This document shows, in pieces, positions 17,442-26,598 of a stretch of 64,000 nt of DNA; positions within the stretch are counted from its first letter, which is position 1; every line of letters starts with the position of its first letter. Both the position numbers and the translations under genes were made by a program. Source of the stretch: Chitinophaga sp. YR573 (GTDB lineage Bacteria > Bacteroidota > Bacteroidia > Chitinophagales > Chitinophagaceae); NCBI RefSeq assembly GCF_900110995.1, contig NZ_FOJF01000001.1, positions 141,199 to 205,198 on the forward strand, written 5' to 3'. The notes below the pieces were generated by a model, which saw only the letters and a list, made by a program, of their open reading frames with translations, was not told the origin of the DNA and did no database searches.

Positions 17442-17867
17442 ATGGCAATTCTTAATTACACTACAAAGATTGATGCATGGAAGACCGTAGGAGAAATCCA
17501 ACAGATAATCGTCCGGCATGGAGCAACCCACTTTAGCATTACTAATCAGGGAAGCATGCCTGTAGCCATGGTATTCACTATCGACTTTAAGGGAACGCCG
17601 CTCAACTTCAGTCTGCCTTGTAATTATACTGGTGTATTGAATTCTCTGCAGAAGAACAAGAAGATACCAGGGACATATAAGAATGAAGAGCAGGCGCTGC
17701 GTGTTGGCTGGCGGATTGTCAAGGATTGGGTTGAGGCACAGCTGGCCATGGTAGAAGCACAGGTTGCTAGTATCCAAGAGGTATTTATGCCTTACATGGT
17801 GATGCCATCAACCGGCAAAACGCTCTATCAATCTTTTCAGGACAAGGGAATGAAACTGTTAAACTAA
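17442..17867 (+). CDS. Conserved Bacteroidota-phage protein, unknown
   Basis: 141 residues. The opening MAILNYTTKIDAWKTVGEIQ and following IVRHGATHF resemble a family I know only as hypothetical proteins of Bacteroidota phages. There are no catalytic signatures. It sits near the end of the early operon. Function unknown. Confidence 0.65.
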   Translation: MAILNYTTKIDAWKTVGEIQQIIVRHGATHFSITNQGSMPVAMVFTIDFKGTPLNFSLPCNYTGVLNSLQKNKKIPGTYKNEEQALRVGWRIVKDWVEAQLAMVEAQVASIQEVFMPYMVMPSTGKTLYQSFQDKGMKLLN

Positions 17868-17872
17868 AGGCT

Positions 17873-18178
17873 ATGGTAATTCTAAAAATTAACAAGGGAT
17901 TCAGGGCCAAAGCGGGTACACCCATATACAAATTTGACCTGAACGGTGAAATGGTTCACACCTATACCAGTATACATGATGCTATGATGCACGAGCATAA
18001 GTCCTATCAATCGCTGATGGCCGCGGTTGATTCGGGTGAGGAAATGAACGGACATCACTTCTCAACCGGGAAGCAATACAACAAAGGAGATAGGAAGCCA
18101 ACACATGATGGAAAGAAAGAACCCTGGGAAACAGATGGCTTTTTCAATATAGATGGCTGGCGTAAAGTCTGCTTTTAA
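17873..18178 (+). CDS. NUMOD1-like DNA-binding protein (small)
   Basis: 101 residues. PIYKFDLNGEMVHTYTSIHD, followed by AMMHEHKSYQSLMAAVDSG and GHHFS, has the layout of NUMOD1/IENR1-type modules (tyrosine-rich strand, helix-turn-helix, then a G-W/H-x-F/W strand) that give homing endonucleases sequence specificity. No GIY-YIG or HNH catalytic domain is attached. It may be a free-standing DNA-binding module. It is the last gene before the first conserved-spacer promoter. Confidence 0.5.
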   Translation: MVILKINKGFRAKAGTPIYKFDLNGEMVHTYTSIHDAMMHEHKSYQSLMAAVDSGEEMNGHHFSTGKQYNKGDRKPTHDGKKEPWETDGFFNIDGWRKVCF

Positions 18179-18206
18179 CCGGGGAAAAGTACCGATGCTA
18201 CCTTTA
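18179..18206 (+). promoter_or_regulatory. Phage promoter with conserved spacer, copy 1 (weak)
   Basis: The block AAAAGTACCGATGC lies directly before TACCTTTA (18199-18206), 16 nt upstream of ATG 18223. It aligns without gaps to the three stronger copies at 19248, 26571 and 39556. No TTG is present at the -33 position and the -7 box departs at three bases (CC and the final A), so this copy is the least certain. Confidence 0.45.
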
Positions 18207-18222
18207 CAGAAACCGTTAACCC

Positions 18223-18750
18223 ATGGATACCATCAAAATATCGTGTATCATTCCAAATCCGAATAACCCCCGGATTATAAAGGATCACAAATTTGAGAAA
18301 CTATGTGATAATCTAAGACGCTATCCAAAGCTCTTAGGGCTAAGACCTATTGTCTTGGAAAGTCGAAGGAACCCGATGATATTGGGTGGTAACATGCGTC
18401 ATGCCGGATTAATTGAGATTGGTTATACTGAAATCCCTTTGGCATGGATAAGGTACGCTGAAGACCTGACGCCTGAAGAGCAGCAGGCATTCATCATCTT
18501 AGACAATGTGGGCTTTGGCGAATGGGACATGGAAGCCTTAATCAAAGAATGGAGCAGTGAGCAGCTATCCGATTGGGGTGTAGATATGCCTGTTTTTGAT
18601 CAGGAAGAGTTGAAAGAACAGGACAATACCATTACAGAAGCTAAACCTACCTACAAGTTAGAGATCATATTTAGTGATGAAGAGGACCAGAAGACAGTAC
18701 ATTCCTACCTCGCCGCTAAAGGGTACCGGTGTAAAATTATAAATAATTAA
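18223..18750 (+). CDS. ParB N-terminal-domain protein
   Basis: 175 residues. IIPNPNNPRIIKDHKFEKL is the first strand of the ParB/sulfiredoxin-type domain, and the phosphate-binding region appears as ILGGNMRHAGLIEIGYTEIP (the GGNxRxxA box), followed by EEQQAFIILDNVGFGEWD. Phage copies next to terminases usually lack the KorB-type HTH, as here, and may be nucleases or regulators linked to packaging. It begins in a GTTAACCCATGG context and is 1 nt away from the terminase small subunit gene. Confidence 0.8.
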   Translation: MDTIKISCIIPNPNNPRIIKDHKFEKLCDNLRRYPKLLGLRPIVLESRRNPMILGGNMRHAGLIEIGYTEIPLAWIRYAEDLTPEEQQAFIILDNVGFGEWDMEALIKEWSSEQLSDWGVDMPVFDQEELKEQDNTITEAKPTYKLEIIFSDEEDQKTVHSYLAAKGYRCKIINN

Positions 18751-18751
18751 T

Positions 18752-19234
18752 ATGCCTAAGTACACGAAAGCCATAGTGCAAAAGATATGTGAGCTGATTG
18801 AGGCGGACGACTATACCGTATCAGAAATTTGCAAACAGGTTGGAATTAACGAGTCCACCTATTTCGGTTGGAAGGCAGACGCAAAGAAAATAGAGTTTTT
18901 AGAGGCCATTAAAAAGGCAGAAGAACGAAGGCTTGCAACATTCAAGGCTGCTGCCCGAAGTGGTCTGTTGACGCTCTTAAGGGGCAAAGAATACGAAGAG
19001 GTGACTACTGAGTACACAGAGGATAAGGAAGGTAAGCCAAAGATCAAGCACATGAAGAAGGTAAAGAAGGTGATTCTGCCTAATCCTACCAGTGTAATCT
19101 TTGCCCTCAAGAACCTGGACGATGAAAACTTCAAAGATCTGATCAAGAATGAACACTCCGGTGGCATCGAGGGATCCTTCCTGCACTTATTGAAAGCTAC
19201 CAGTTCTCCTGCTGAAGAAAAACCTATGGAATAA
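18752..19234 (+). CDS. terS: Terminase small subunit
   Basis: 160 residues. The N-terminus is a helix-turn-helix (YTVSEICKQVGINESTYFGW) followed by a helical oligomerisation segment (AIKKAEERRLATFKAAARSG), then a charged stretch and NPTSVIFALKNLDDENFKD, a familiar C-terminal feature of Bacteroidota phage small terminases. It recognises the packaging site and delivers DNA to the large subunit encoded next. Position directly before terL supports the call. Confidence 0.82.
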   Translation: MPKYTKAIVQKICELIEADDYTVSEICKQVGINESTYFGWKADAKKIEFLEAIKKAEERRLATFKAAARSGLLTLLRGKEYEEVTTEYTEDKEGKPKIKHMKKVKKVILPNPTSVIFALKNLDDENFKDLIKNEHSGGIEGSFLHLLKATSSPAEEKPME

Positions 19235-19247
19235 TTCTATGTCTGAG

Positions 19248-19275
19248 TTGCGAAAAAGTACGGTTGCTAATTTTG
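19248..19275 (+). promoter_or_regulatory. Phage promoter with conserved spacer, copy 2 (terL)
   Basis: TTG at 19248-19250, a 17-nt spacer containing AAAAAGTACGGTTGC, then TAATTTTG at 19268-19275. This matches the Bacteroidota consensus TTG-N17-20-TAnnTTTG and shares AAGTACGG with three other prophage sites. Transcription would begin only a few bases before ATG 19285, which supports that start for terL. Confidence 0.7.
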
Positions 19276-19284
19276 CGCTGTACA

Positions 19285-20838
19285 ATGAAGATAGACTCTC
19301 AAATACAGACCAAATTCGATGAGTGGCGCAAGCCTGGTGGTTGGAAAGTATTTTCCAAAGAGATTCTTCGTGTTAGCCTTGATATTGAACAGGAAGCCAT
19401 ACTTGATTCAGTGCAAGTAAACAAAATGACCTCTGTTGCTTCTGGCACATCACGCGGGAAAGACTTCATTTCCGCTGTTGCTGCAATCTGCTTTATGTAT
19501 CTCACACCCGTTTGGAATGCGAAAGGAGAAATGACCCACAATACAAAGGTTGCACTCACTGCTCCTACTGATAGACAGGTAGGAAATATCATGTTTCCTG
19601 AAATATCGCGCTTGTGGAAAAATGCAAAAGTCCTTCCCGGCCGGCTAACAGGATACGATATCCGGACAGATAACGAAGAGTGGTTTCTGACTGGTTTTAA
19701 GGCCGATACGAACAATACGGAGGCATGGACAGGGTTTCATGCTGCCAATACCATGTTCGTAGTTACTGAAGCTTCTGGTATGCCTGATAAGGTATTCGAT
19801 GCAATAGAAGGTAATCTACAGGGTAATAGCCGCCTGCTGATTGTATTCAATCCTAATGTTCTCACCGGGTATGCTGCCAAGTCCCAAAAGTCAAAACGCT
19901 GGCACAAGTTCCGGCTAAATAGCATGAATGCTACAAACGTATTGGAGAAGCGAATAGTGATACCTGGTCAAGTGGATTATGACTGGATAAATGACAAGGT
20001 AGATGAATGGTGCAGTCAAATTAAGCCTGAAGAGTTCAATGAGGCAGAAGGTGACTTTCAATGGGAAGGCAGATACTACCGGCCCTCAGATCTTTTCCGG
20101 GTTAAGGTGTTGGGGATGTTCCCGAAAGAATCGTCTGATAGCCTTATACCTCTTCACTGGATAGAACTGGCAAACAAAAGATGGGAAGAGCATCGACTCA
20201 ATAACTTCCCAATCGATAATATGCTTCGTCTTGGTGTAGACGTTGCCGGCATGGGTAGGGATAGCTCCTGCTTCTGCCCCCGTTACGGCGATTATGTAGG
20301 ACAATTGGAAATGCTGCAATCAGGAGGCAAGGCAGAACACATGCAGATTGCAGGTATTACAAAAAACAAGATAGAGCAGCATGCAGATAAGTTCACCGGC
20401 AAGAAGGCAAAAGCCTTCATCGATACGATTGGAGAGGGTGCTGGTGTATTCTCCCGGCTCCAGGAGCTAAAGGTACAAGGTATCTACTCCTGCAAGTATT
20501 CAGAAGCTGCAACTACAGATGGAGGACAGCCTCTGAAAGACTATACAGATGTTTATGAGTTTGCCAACATGAGAGCTTACCTGCATTGGGCAGTTCGTGA
20601 CTGGCTCGATCCGCATAAGGGATCAAAGGCAATGCTTCCTCGGGATGATGATCTTGCGACTGAACTCACGGAAGCTACCTGGAAGTTTCAGAGTAATGGT
20701 AAAATAATCATAGAGCCAAAGGAAGACATTAAGAAGCGCTTAGGTAAGTCTCCTGATAAGGCAGATGCACTGGCAAACACATTCTATCCAGAATCACAAG
20801 AAGAAGCTGTACAGAACCTGTCAGGCATCTTCTTCTAA
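19285..20838 (+). CDS. terL: Terminase large subunit
   Basis: 517 residues from ATG 19285; the TTG at 19264 would lie inside the promoter. The ATPase half has a variant Walker A (SGTSRGKD, 53-60), strand FVVTEASGMPD as Walker B with catalytic Glu, and the coupling segment LLIVFNPN. The nuclease half shows GVDVAGMGRDSS (D319), KAFIDTIGEGAG and SPDKADALA, consistent with the RNase H-fold metal site. Packages DNA into procapsids. Length is normal for the family. Confidence 0.92.
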   Translation: MKIDSQIQTKFDEWRKPGGWKVFSKEILRVSLDIEQEAILDSVQVNKMTSVASGTSRGKDFISAVAAICFMYLTPVWNAKGEMTHNTKVALTAPTDRQVGNIMFPEISRLWKNAKVLPGRLTGYDIRTDNEEWFLTGFKADTNNTEAWTGFHAANTMFVVTEASGMPDKVFDAIEGNLQGNSRLLIVFNPNVLTGYAAKSQKSKRWHKFRLNSMNATNVLEKRIVIPGQVDYDWINDKVDEWCSQIKPEEFNEAEGDFQWEGRYYRPSDLFRVKVLGMFPKESSDSLIPLHWIELANKRWEEHRLNNFPIDNMLRLGVDVAGMGRDSSCFCPRYGDYVGQLEMLQSGGKAEHMQIAGITKNKIEQHADKFTGKKAKAFIDTIGEGAGVFSRLQELKVQGIYSCKYSEAATTDGGQPLKDYTDVYEFANMRAYLHWAVRDWLDPHKGSKAMLPRDDDLATELTEATWKFQSNGKIIIEPKEDIKKRLGKSPDKADALANTFYPESQEEAVQNLSGIFF

Positions 20839-20847
20839 ATATGAAAC

Positions 20848-21519
20848 ATGAACAAACAATGCTGGCAATGCCATTGGACTCCAACAAACAATGATTCGAA
20901 ACCTTTTAGGTTAAACATTATTACACCAACAACCAGGTTGGTTAATCTTAAAAGAATAGGTGAATCTATAAAGTTTGACATTCCTGGAATAAATATAATG
21001 TGGGATGTACATATAGACAGTTCAATCAAAGACTTTGAAATACAATCATTAATTAACTCAGGATACAACGGCTCTTACTTTATATCAAAGGTCTCTGGTA
21101 TTGCAGGTCATGTTCACCGTAACAGTTTATTAATGTTGATTGATTGGAGATCAAGATATGAAGGTCCATCTGTACTTGATGAGTGGATTATGTCCCTCGA
21201 TGATGATAATATAATGCATCCGGATCTTATTCCTTGGTTGGCGGCAAATATCGGAGTGTTGAATAACTATTCCGGTATCATATTCGACCAAGCATTTAAG
21301 AACGGAGTTACCAGGTTGAAAGCAGATCCAGATAAGATCACTGTAGGAAACATTGATACCGCACAGTACATGTTCCGGGGAAGCATTGTTAAGGGCCTAC
21401 GCTTTGATGAGAGCCGGTACGATGCTGATGGAGTATTCATAGAAGAACTATACGCTCGAAATAAAGACAAGTTTCTCATTGTTAACCAGCCTCTGTGCTA
21501 CTATAACTATTTACGATAA
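20848..21519 (+). CDS. GT-A fold glycosyltransferase-like protein
   Basis: 223 residues. The start of the fold is FRLNIITPTTRLVNLKRIGES, the metal-binding motif is DDD at 118-120 (IMSLDDDNIMHPDL), and a late acidic motif ESRYDADGVFIEEL could include the catalytic base. First gene of a four-gene sugar-modification cassette between terL and portal. Likely transfers a sugar to a phage or host surface component; acceptor unknown. No membrane segment. Confidence 0.75.
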   Translation: MNKQCWQCHWTPTNNDSKPFRLNIITPTTRLVNLKRIGESIKFDIPGINIMWDVHIDSSIKDFEIQSLINSGYNGSYFISKVSGIAGHVHRNSLLMLIDWRSRYEGPSVLDEWIMSLDDDNIMHPDLIPWLAANIGVLNNYSGIIFDQAFKNGVTRLKADPDKITVGNIDTAQYMFRGSIVKGLRFDESRYDADGVFIEELYARNKDKFLIVNQPLCYYNYLR

Positions 21520-22157
21520 TGGATAACATCAACATTATTGAACATTGTCCGGTACCCATCCTACAAAGTCCTTGGGAATTTAGCAAACTATTGGAAATAT
21601 ATAAGACGCTTAAACCACGAAAAGTAGTAGAGATTGGGTCGTTCTATGGTGGAACTCTTTGGTGGTGGACTAGAATATGGGGAAGAAGATACTATTCAGA
21701 ATATGGATCTGATACGCCTGTTAATATGCCTGGAAATTGGGGATCTATAGGTAATCTGGAACATTTAACGTCAATAGATTATCCTATTGGCCCATCAGAT
21801 AGTCGTTATGAAGAAATGCTTCGCTGCCGTGCCATGTGGCCTGAGTGGACAGCCGGCATAGACTTCCACGACATACAGGGGGATTCTCACAACCAGATCA
21901 CCGTACAACGAGTTAAGCAGCTATACCCGGATAACGATGTAGACTTCCTTTTTATTGATGGTGATCATAGCTATGCCGGTGTGAAAGCTGACTTTGAGAA
22001 CTACTCTACTTTTGTTCGTCCTGGTGGGTTGATAGTATTTCATGATGTATGTGGACTGCCGGAAGTAAAGCAGTACTGGCAGGAGATCAAAGGCAGCCAT
22101 AGGGCAACTGAGATCTGTGAGCCGGAAGGTTGGGGTATAGGTATTATAGAAGTCTAA
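21519..22157 (+). CDS. SAM-dependent methyltransferase, CmcI-like class I
   Basis: 212 residues. KVVEIGSFYGGTLWWW is the SAM-binding motif I, and VDFLFIDGDHSYAGVKADFE plus FVRPGGLIVFHDV are signatures of Methyltransf_24/CmcI-type O-methyltransferases often found in glycan pathways. The start codon overlaps the preceding glycosyltransferase stop by one base. Its placement suggests methylation of the sugar added by the neighbouring transferases. Confidence 0.82.
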   Translation: MDNINIIEHCPVPILQSPWEFSKLLEIYKTLKPRKVVEIGSFYGGTLWWWTRIWGRRYYSEYGSDTPVNMPGNWGSIGNLEHLTSIDYPIGPSDSRYEEMLRCRAMWPEWTAGIDFHDIQGDSHNQITVQRVKQLYPDNDVDFLFIDGDHSYAGVKADFENYSTFVRPGGLIVFHDVCGLPEVKQYWQEIKGSHRATEICEPEGWGIGIIEV

Positions 22158-22167
22158 AACCAAAATT

Positions 22168-22827
22168 ATGAATAAGTACTTTATCGCAGTGTATACAAAT
22201 GCCTGCAAAGATTATTGTGATCGTGAGTTCTTTACCAGGTTGGGAGAACTGCAAGGAGATAACAAAGTCTATGTAATAGACAACACTGATCCTTCAAAGC
22301 ATGTTTACGTGCCTCAGTTGGCTACATTATGTGCTGATGTGCTTAAAGAACACGAAGTAAGACACCTGAACGTTCAGGCTGATGATCATAAGTTCCATCA
22401 TAATGTCTGTTTTTCGGTTTCTCAACTGAGAGAAGCCTTCCTTAAAAGTGATTGTGATTATTTCCTGATCATCGAGTCAGATGTTATACCACCAAAGGCC
22501 CTGCTTGAACAATTTGATGATACAATTGAAGATCTTCCAGAAGACTGGGGAATAGTTGGCGCTCTGTATTATGAAGGATTCCACGATTATAACAAAATGG
22601 GTATCCACCAGACGCATCATGCATTGTCCGGATGTACTGTATACAGACGTGAGGTAGTTGAGTGTCATCCATTCCGTATAAGTGAAGAGAACTGGGGAGC
22701 CTTTCCGGATGCATGGATCAGCCATGATGTTAACCAAGAAGGGAAATACAAGATTTTCAGTGATCATGACATAAGGTGTGATCATAGGCAATTCATAGGC
22801 AATTCCAGGCAATCAAAAGACATATGA
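22168..22827 (+). CDS. GT-A fold (family 2-like) glycosyltransferase
   Basis: 219 residues. CDYFLIIESDVIPPKALLEQF includes an ESD in place of DxD, typical of a subgroup of GT-A transferases, and GALYYEGFHDYN plus LSGCTVYRREVVE form the acceptor-side region. It is preceded by 10 nt of non-coding sequence and overlaps the next gene by 4 nt. Third member of the cassette. Confidence 0.7.
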   Translation: MNKYFIAVYTNACKDYCDREFFTRLGELQGDNKVYVIDNTDPSKHVYVPQLATLCADVLKEHEVRHLNVQADDHKFHHNVCFSVSQLREAFLKSDCDYFLIIESDVIPPKALLEQFDDTIEDLPEDWGIVGALYYEGFHDYNKMGIHQTHHALSGCTVYRREVVECHPFRISEENWGAFPDAWISHDVNQEGKYKIFSDHDIRCDHRQFIGNSRQSKDI

Positions 22828-23861
22828 TCAAAGCACTCGCACTTTATAAGCCAGATTCAGGCTGTGACTACCACCGCATTACCCTGCCATTTCAGTATGA
22901 GGATGGCAGGGTTGATAATGAAGCCTTCGATAAGGCAGGATCTAAACTAAGGAACAAGTTAAAGGTAGCGGAACTGGTTATTTGGAATAGGGATTTCCCT
23001 CTCGGTATTGACGCGGCTATTGAGTTTCAAAATAAGTATGGCTTCAAAGTCGTTGTAGATCTGGATGACTACTGGCATCTATATCCACACCACTTCCTTT
23101 CTGCTTATTATCGCAGGAATAAGATAGCGGAGATCATGATCCGAAATATCAAGTTAGCAGATGCTGTTACTGTTACCACTACCAGGTTGGCTGATATGGT
23201 CCGCCCTTACAATGCCAACGTGCATGTTATTCCCAATGCGCTGCCATATGGTCACGGCCAGTTCAATGATCAGCGTCTACCCGCCCGGGACCACTTCAGT
23301 TTTATATATGCCGGCCAGAGATCACATCTGCATGACCTGAAGCAAGTAGCCGGTCCATTAAAGCACATAGCCAGCAAGAACCGGCACGATATCGGATTTA
23401 TCCTGGCAGGGTATCACCACCACCCGGATGACACATCACTGGTTTGGCCTATGATAGAGGATATCATGAGCGCAAATGGAACTATGCCCAATTATGCTCG
23501 GATTGAACAACAAGCATTGGAGGAATACATGAATGTGTACGGCCATGCCGATGCTACTATAGTCCCCCTTGAAAATAACACATTCAATTCATGCAAATCA
23601 AACTTGAAGCTGCTTGAAGCTGCTGCAAAGCATCTGCCAGTTATCTGCCAGCAGGTCCCTCCCTACTCAGATTGCGATGCTCCAGTACTATGGGTGAAAA
23701 AGTCCCGGGATTGGGTTGAACACATCAGGTACCTTGCAGATAACAGAGAGAAGGCTGCTGAATTGGGAGAACAACTTCATGAATGGGCAACCACCAACTA
23801 CAATTTATTTGCCTGGAATAAGTACCGATTCGATCTTTATGATCACATTGTAAAACATTAA
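22824..23861 (+). CDS. GT-B fold glycosyltransferase (GT4-like)
   Basis: 345 residues. N-terminal Rossmann half with VIWNRDFPLG and VVVDLDDYWHL, then ADAVTVTTTRLADMVRPYNANVHVIPNAL, the segment before the nucleotide-sugar domain in GT4 enzymes. The C-terminal half has FIYAGQRSHLHD, YGHADATIVPLENNTFNSCKSNLKLLEAAA, where FNSCKSNLKLLEAAA replaces the usual E-x7-E donor motif. It is soluble. Last gene of the cassette, ending 3 nt before portal. Confidence 0.82.
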   Translation: MIKALALYKPDSGCDYHRITLPFQYEDGRVDNEAFDKAGSKLRNKLKVAELVIWNRDFPLGIDAAIEFQNKYGFKVVVDLDDYWHLYPHHFLSAYYRRNKIAEIMIRNIKLADAVTVTTTRLADMVRPYNANVHVIPNALPYGHGQFNDQRLPARDHFSFIYAGQRSHLHDLKQVAGPLKHIASKNRHDIGFILAGYHHHPDDTSLVWPMIEDIMSANGTMPNYARIEQQALEEYMNVYGHADATIVPLENNTFNSCKSNLKLLEAAAKHLPVICQQVPPYSDCDAPVLWVKKSRDWVEHIRYLADNREKAAELGEQLHEWATTNYNLFAWNKYRFDLYDHIVKH

Positions 23862-23864
23862 CCC

Positions 23865-25274
23865 ATGGAATTAGAAGAGCTGCAAGTACTTCAATCAGGC
23901 AATTATGATGACCTGGTTAAAAAGTTTATAGCTGAAAAACCAAAGAAAAAGGTAGATGCTGCAACTATTAATAAACAGCTAGATCCATCTCAACATGATG
24001 TAACCGATAAGACGAAAAGGCAAGATAAAACCATCAAAAAGAAAGATGACAACGGTAAAGATGTAACATCAGTCGTTGAAGTTGCAAGACTTCCAATACC
24101 TATGCAAAAAAGGATTGTTCAGGTAGCAGCAGCATTCTTATGTGCTAATCCTATTAAGATGGACTGTCAACCATTGGATGATCCTCAGAAAAATCTATTA
24201 TACGTAATTAAGAAAACATGGGATGATAATAAATTGGATTATGAATCCATGGGATTAGCCGAAATAATGATGGGTGAGACAGAATGCGCAGAGTTATGGT
24301 ATGTTGTACCGGCTGATGATCTTTATTGGGCAGGTACTCCAAATGAAGGTGCTGCAAATAGAATGAGGATGAGAGTACTCGCCCCTTCACTTGGAGACAC
24401 ACTTTATCCTGTCTATGATATCACCGGTGACATGATAGCCTTTGGTAGAGGATATATGGTAACTGTAGGAGATAAGACAATTGAGCATTTTGATTTTTAT
24501 ACAGATAAGAATATCGTTTTAGGTTCAAAAGAAGGAGGCGCTTGGACAACAACTCCACAAACAAATGCTACCGGTAAAATACCTATTATATATTATACTC
24601 AACCACAGCCAGAATGGACTGATGTACAGCCCGAAATTGATAGAATAGAAACAAGCACCAGTAATAATGCGGACACAAATGATTACTTCGGTAGCCCTAT
24701 GATGAAAGTGGGAGGAAAAGTAACTGGGTTCTCTGATAAAGGAGAATCAGGAAAAGTAATACAGACTGAAAATGGAGCAACTGTCGAATATCTTACCTGG
24801 GAGCAAGCGTCTGAAGCAGTTAAGCTGGAGAATGAACGATTAGAGAAAGTCATATATAGCATGACTGATACTCCAAACATATCATTTGATGAAATGAAGG
24901 GGCTTGGTACATTCTCCGGAATTGCTCTGAAGATGTTATTTCTTGCAGCACACTTAAAGGCAGCCCGCAAAGAAGGCATATTTGGTAAGGGGATTCAACG
25001 ACGGATAAACTTCCTGAAAGCAGCCATGGCAAAGATAAATGTTAGCGCATTTGAGAAGGCATTGACATTAAATATCAAGCCGGTATTCGAATATTACCTG
25101 CCTAAAAATATTGAAGAAATAATCGGCTTACTTACAGAAGCAGTAGGTGGTGGCAAGGCCGTAATGAGCCAAGAATCTGCTATTAGACAGAATCCATTAG
25201 TTACAGATGCTGATACGGAAATAAAGAAGATGACAGATGAAGGATTGTTTGGAACGGATATAGCAAACGCGTAA
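23865..25274 (+). CDS. Portal protein (SPP1 gp6-like)
   Basis: 469 residues. N-terminal charged region, then ARLPIPMQKRIVQVAAAFLCANPIKM, typical of SPP1-type portals, the central wing with FDFYTDKNIV and GKIPIIYYTQP, followed by RIETSTSNNADTNDYFG, and the helical stem/crown region (FSGIALKMLFLAAHLKAARKE). Forms the dodecameric channel for DNA entry. Starts in a TTAACCCATGG context directly after the glycosyltransferase cassette. Confidence 0.88.
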   Translation: MELEELQVLQSGNYDDLVKKFIAEKPKKKVDAATINKQLDPSQHDVTDKTKRQDKTIKKKDDNGKDVTSVVEVARLPIPMQKRIVQVAAAFLCANPIKMDCQPLDDPQKNLLYVIKKTWDDNKLDYESMGLAEIMMGETECAELWYVVPADDLYWAGTPNEGAANRMRMRVLAPSLGDTLYPVYDITGDMIAFGRGYMVTVGDKTIEHFDFYTDKNIVLGSKEGGAWTTTPQTNATGKIPIIYYTQPQPEWTDVQPEIDRIETSTSNNADTNDYFGSPMMKVGGKVTGFSDKGESGKVIQTENGATVEYLTWEQASEAVKLENERLEKVIYSMTDTPNISFDEMKGLGTFSGIALKMLFLAAHLKAARKEGIFGKGIQRRINFLKAAMAKINVSAFEKALTLNIKPVFEYYLPKNIEEIIGLLTEAVGGGKAVMSQESAIRQNPLVTDADTEIKKMTDEGLFGTDIANA

Positions 25275-25276
25275 TT

Positions 25277-25480
25277 ATGATGGTGATTAAAAATAAATAT
25301 GAAATCACAGCTATAGTATTTCTGAAAACTGATAAAGATCAGCTACCTCGCATCATCACAGCTATCAAAGTCTGTAAAGAAGGAGAATTATTGTATGAGG
25401 TGGTGCAAGGCACATTTCAAAGTAATCATTATGAATTTGAACTTGATGCAGAACGCAATATAATTACAGTAACAACCTAA
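25277..25480 (+). CDS. Small phage protein, unknown
   Basis: 67 residues, mostly beta by composition, not recognised. It lies 2 nt after portal, and its stop overlaps the start of the gp7-like gene by one base. A small head-morphogenesis accessory is plausible from position only. Confidence 0.6.
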   Translation: MMVIKNKYEITAIVFLKTDKDQLPRIITAIKVCKEGELLYEVVQGTFQSNHYEFELDAERNIITVTT

Positions 25481-26529
25481 TGGACGAGCAAAAGGAATAT
25501 GGAAAGAAGCTGGTTAAACTCCAGAACCAGAAGGAACGAGAAATACGGGAGTTCTATTATAATGCAATAGTTGATCTGTCTGTTATTGCTGCATCATTAC
25601 CATATAAAGACACAATATTTAGTCTTGCGTTATACCCTACTCTGAAAAAAAGAGTAGATGAGGTTCTTAAAACACTTGTCTCTAAGATAGAAATCACTAT
25701 ATCGAGTGCAACTGACTTGGCATGGGACCTCTCCGATAAAAAGAATCACATTTTCCTGGATAAAAATCTCAGAGGAATAAAGATACCAGCAGGTATAAAG
25801 AAAACCCTATTTGATAGCAATATAAAGGCTAAGCATGCCTTTAAGAACAGGCTCACTAAGGGTCTAAATCTGTCAAAAAGAGTTGTTAAGGCAGTGGAGC
25901 CATTCAGACAAGAGCTGGAATATGGACTTGCAGAAGGCATAGCTAACGGCCAGAATGCCAAATCCATGGCTACCAGCATGAAAAAGAACCTGGTAGAGCC
26001 GGATAAACTATTTAGGCGTGTGAAAGGACGAAATGGCCGGCTTAGATTATCAAAAGCAGCATTAGCATATAAACCAGGTCAGGGGGTTTACAGATCCAGC
26101 TTCAAAAATGCATTACGCATTACCCGCACAGAAACTAATATGTCATACCGGACGGCAGATTTTGAACGGTGGAAATCCCAGCCGTTTGTTGTTGGAATTA
26201 AGGTGCAAACTTCGGATGCACATCCTCGTCCGGATATCTGCGACACACTTGAGGGTAATTACCCCAAAGATTTTAAATGGGTAGGATGGCACCCTCACTG
26301 TATCTGCTATCAGACACCAATCGTTATTACAGCAGAAGAGATGGATAAGTACGAAGATATGATACTAGGATTAGGTAAATGGGATGGTAAGAGTGTTAAC
26401 CAGGTAGATGATGTGCCTGCAGAATTCTATAAATATCTCAAGGCAAACAAAGATACTATTAACGGGCTATCCTCTACTCCTTACTGGATAGAAGATAATG
26501 AGAAATATATGGGATTGTTAGCAGCTTAA
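25480..26529 (+). CDS. SPP1 gp7 / Mu F-like minor head protein
   Basis: 349 residues. The C-terminal third contains the family signature: ALRITRTETNMSYRTADFERW, then TSDAHPRPDICDTLEGNYPKD and WVGWHPHCICYQTPI with Cys/His residues. These proteins bind portal and DNA and are needed for efficient infection. Portal, this gene, then scaffold/capsid is the standard order. Confidence 0.85.
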   Translation: MDEQKEYGKKLVKLQNQKEREIREFYYNAIVDLSVIAASLPYKDTIFSLALYPTLKKRVDEVLKTLVSKIEITISSATDLAWDLSDKKNHIFLDKNLRGIKIPAGIKKTLFDSNIKAKHAFKNRLTKGLNLSKRVVKAVEPFRQELEYGLAEGIANGQNAKSMATSMKKNLVEPDKLFRRVKGRNGRLRLSKAALAYKPGQGVYRSSFKNALRITRTETNMSYRTADFERWKSQPFVVGIKVQTSDAHPRPDICDTLEGNYPKDFKWVGWHPHCICYQTPIVITAEEMDKYEDMILGLGKWDGKSVNQVDDVPAEFYKYLKANKDTINGLSSTPYWIEDNEKYMGLLAA

Positions 26530-26570
26530 GTTAAAACCAATATTATTTTAAAATATTTTCAATAAAAAGT

Positions 26571-26598
26571 TTGGGAATAAGTACGGATAGTAATTTTG
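26571..26598 (+). promoter_or_regulatory. Phage promoter with conserved spacer, copy 3 (head genes)
   Basis: TTG at 26571-26573 (part of TTTG), a 17-nt spacer containing AATAAGTACGGATAG, then TAATTTTG at 26591-26598. It lies in the 177-nt gap before the scaffold gene, the longest intergenic space in the head region. The leader of about 100 nt includes a C/T-rich stretch and no obvious terminator. Confidence 0.75.
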
